A DNA stretch of 21,581 nucleotides from a virus. The notes beneath the pieces are model-generated. The model did no database searches and was not told where the DNA came from. It saw nothing but the letters and a program-made list of their open reading frames with translations. Below, piece by piece: positions 21,486 through 21,581 of the stretch. The position numbers were made by a program, and so were the translations under genes. Positions within the stretch are counted from its first letter, which is position 1, and each line of letters starts with the position of its first letter. The stretch spans positions 1 to 21,581 of IMG/VR virus record IMGVR_UViG_3300046369_000818; one strand, written 5' to 3'.

Positions 21486-21581
21486 ATGAACACACAATTA
21501 CAAAACTACTTAGACTTACAAAACAAAATTGATCGCATTGAAAAATTAACTAATGCTAGCTGGGATACAAAATATATGCTT
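21486..21581 (+). CDS. Early protein, cut by window edge
   Basis: Open from the ATG to the last base (32 codons), so the C-terminus is missing. The start MNTQLQNYLDLQNKIDRIEK is helical and Gln/Leu-rich, much like MTTQLHELNGKLDMLNDLK of the 57-aa gene at 19441-19614; both begin directly after a promoter copy with a leader rich in AC and A. The two may be paralogues. Function unknown. Confidence 0.6.
   Translation, partial: MNTQLQNYLDLQNKIDRIEKLTNASWDTKYML

Noticed and set aside
1-21581. tRNA genes, CRISPR arrays, insertion sequences, integrase or attachment sites
   Set aside because: None was seen by eye: no cloverleaf-like CCA-ended segment, no regularly spaced direct-repeat array and no transposase or recombinase motif.

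Overview
The window looks like part of the genome of a tailed double-stranded DNA bacteriophage, AT-rich and very tightly packed. The phage call rests on tail-fibre proteins built from lectin-like and repeat modules, two tail-assembly-chaperone-like genes, a holin, a peptidoglycan peptidase and a private GroEL/GroES pair. Almost no start codon has a Shine-Dalgarno sequence; leaders are A-rich or CA-rich instead. That fits a Bacteroidota host, probably marine Flavobacteriia, but the host is an inference: no host gene, tRNA or integrase is visible.

There are two transcriptional halves. Positions 1-18166 are all on the minus strand and hold the late block. In transcription order it runs: two basic proteins (18166-17202), a 1180-aa adhesin with an IPT/TIG domain, a cadherin-like domain and three LamG domains, a 625-aa fibre and a 190-aa virion protein. 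A short regulatory gap follows, then groEL and a groES-like gene, a winged-helix-like protein, a small HExxH protein, a 39-aa Cys-rich protein, an M15 endolysin, a basic protein, a possible spanin and a holin. The block ends with a second tail-fibre cluster (6888 to 1), containing repeat fibres, two tail-assembly-chaperone-like proteins and a second LamG adhesin cut by the window edge.

Positions 18167-18635 form a non-coding divergent region with C-tracts (G-tracts on the minus strand), a hairpin followed by T-tracts, and outward-facing promoters. From 18636 to the right edge everything is on the plus strand: 15 very small genes of unknown function, some overlapping by ATGA. This looks like an early or host-takeover region.

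The most striking signal is a promoter-like element found six times on the plus strand: AACACGA, exactly 8 variable bases, then GGATAATATA. Five of the six copies sit 19-25 bases upstream of an ATG, and several overlap the stop codon of the preceding gene. It matches neither the bacterial sigma-70 pair nor the known Bacteroidota promoter, so it may be a phage-specific early or middle promoter that needs its own activator.

In the late block, many genes are joined by TAATG, with stop and start sharing one base. Together with the lack of Shine-Dalgarno sites this suggests stop-start translational coupling. The chaperonin genes sit between the fibre genes and the lysis genes, so a role in folding the large fibre proteins is plausible but unproven.
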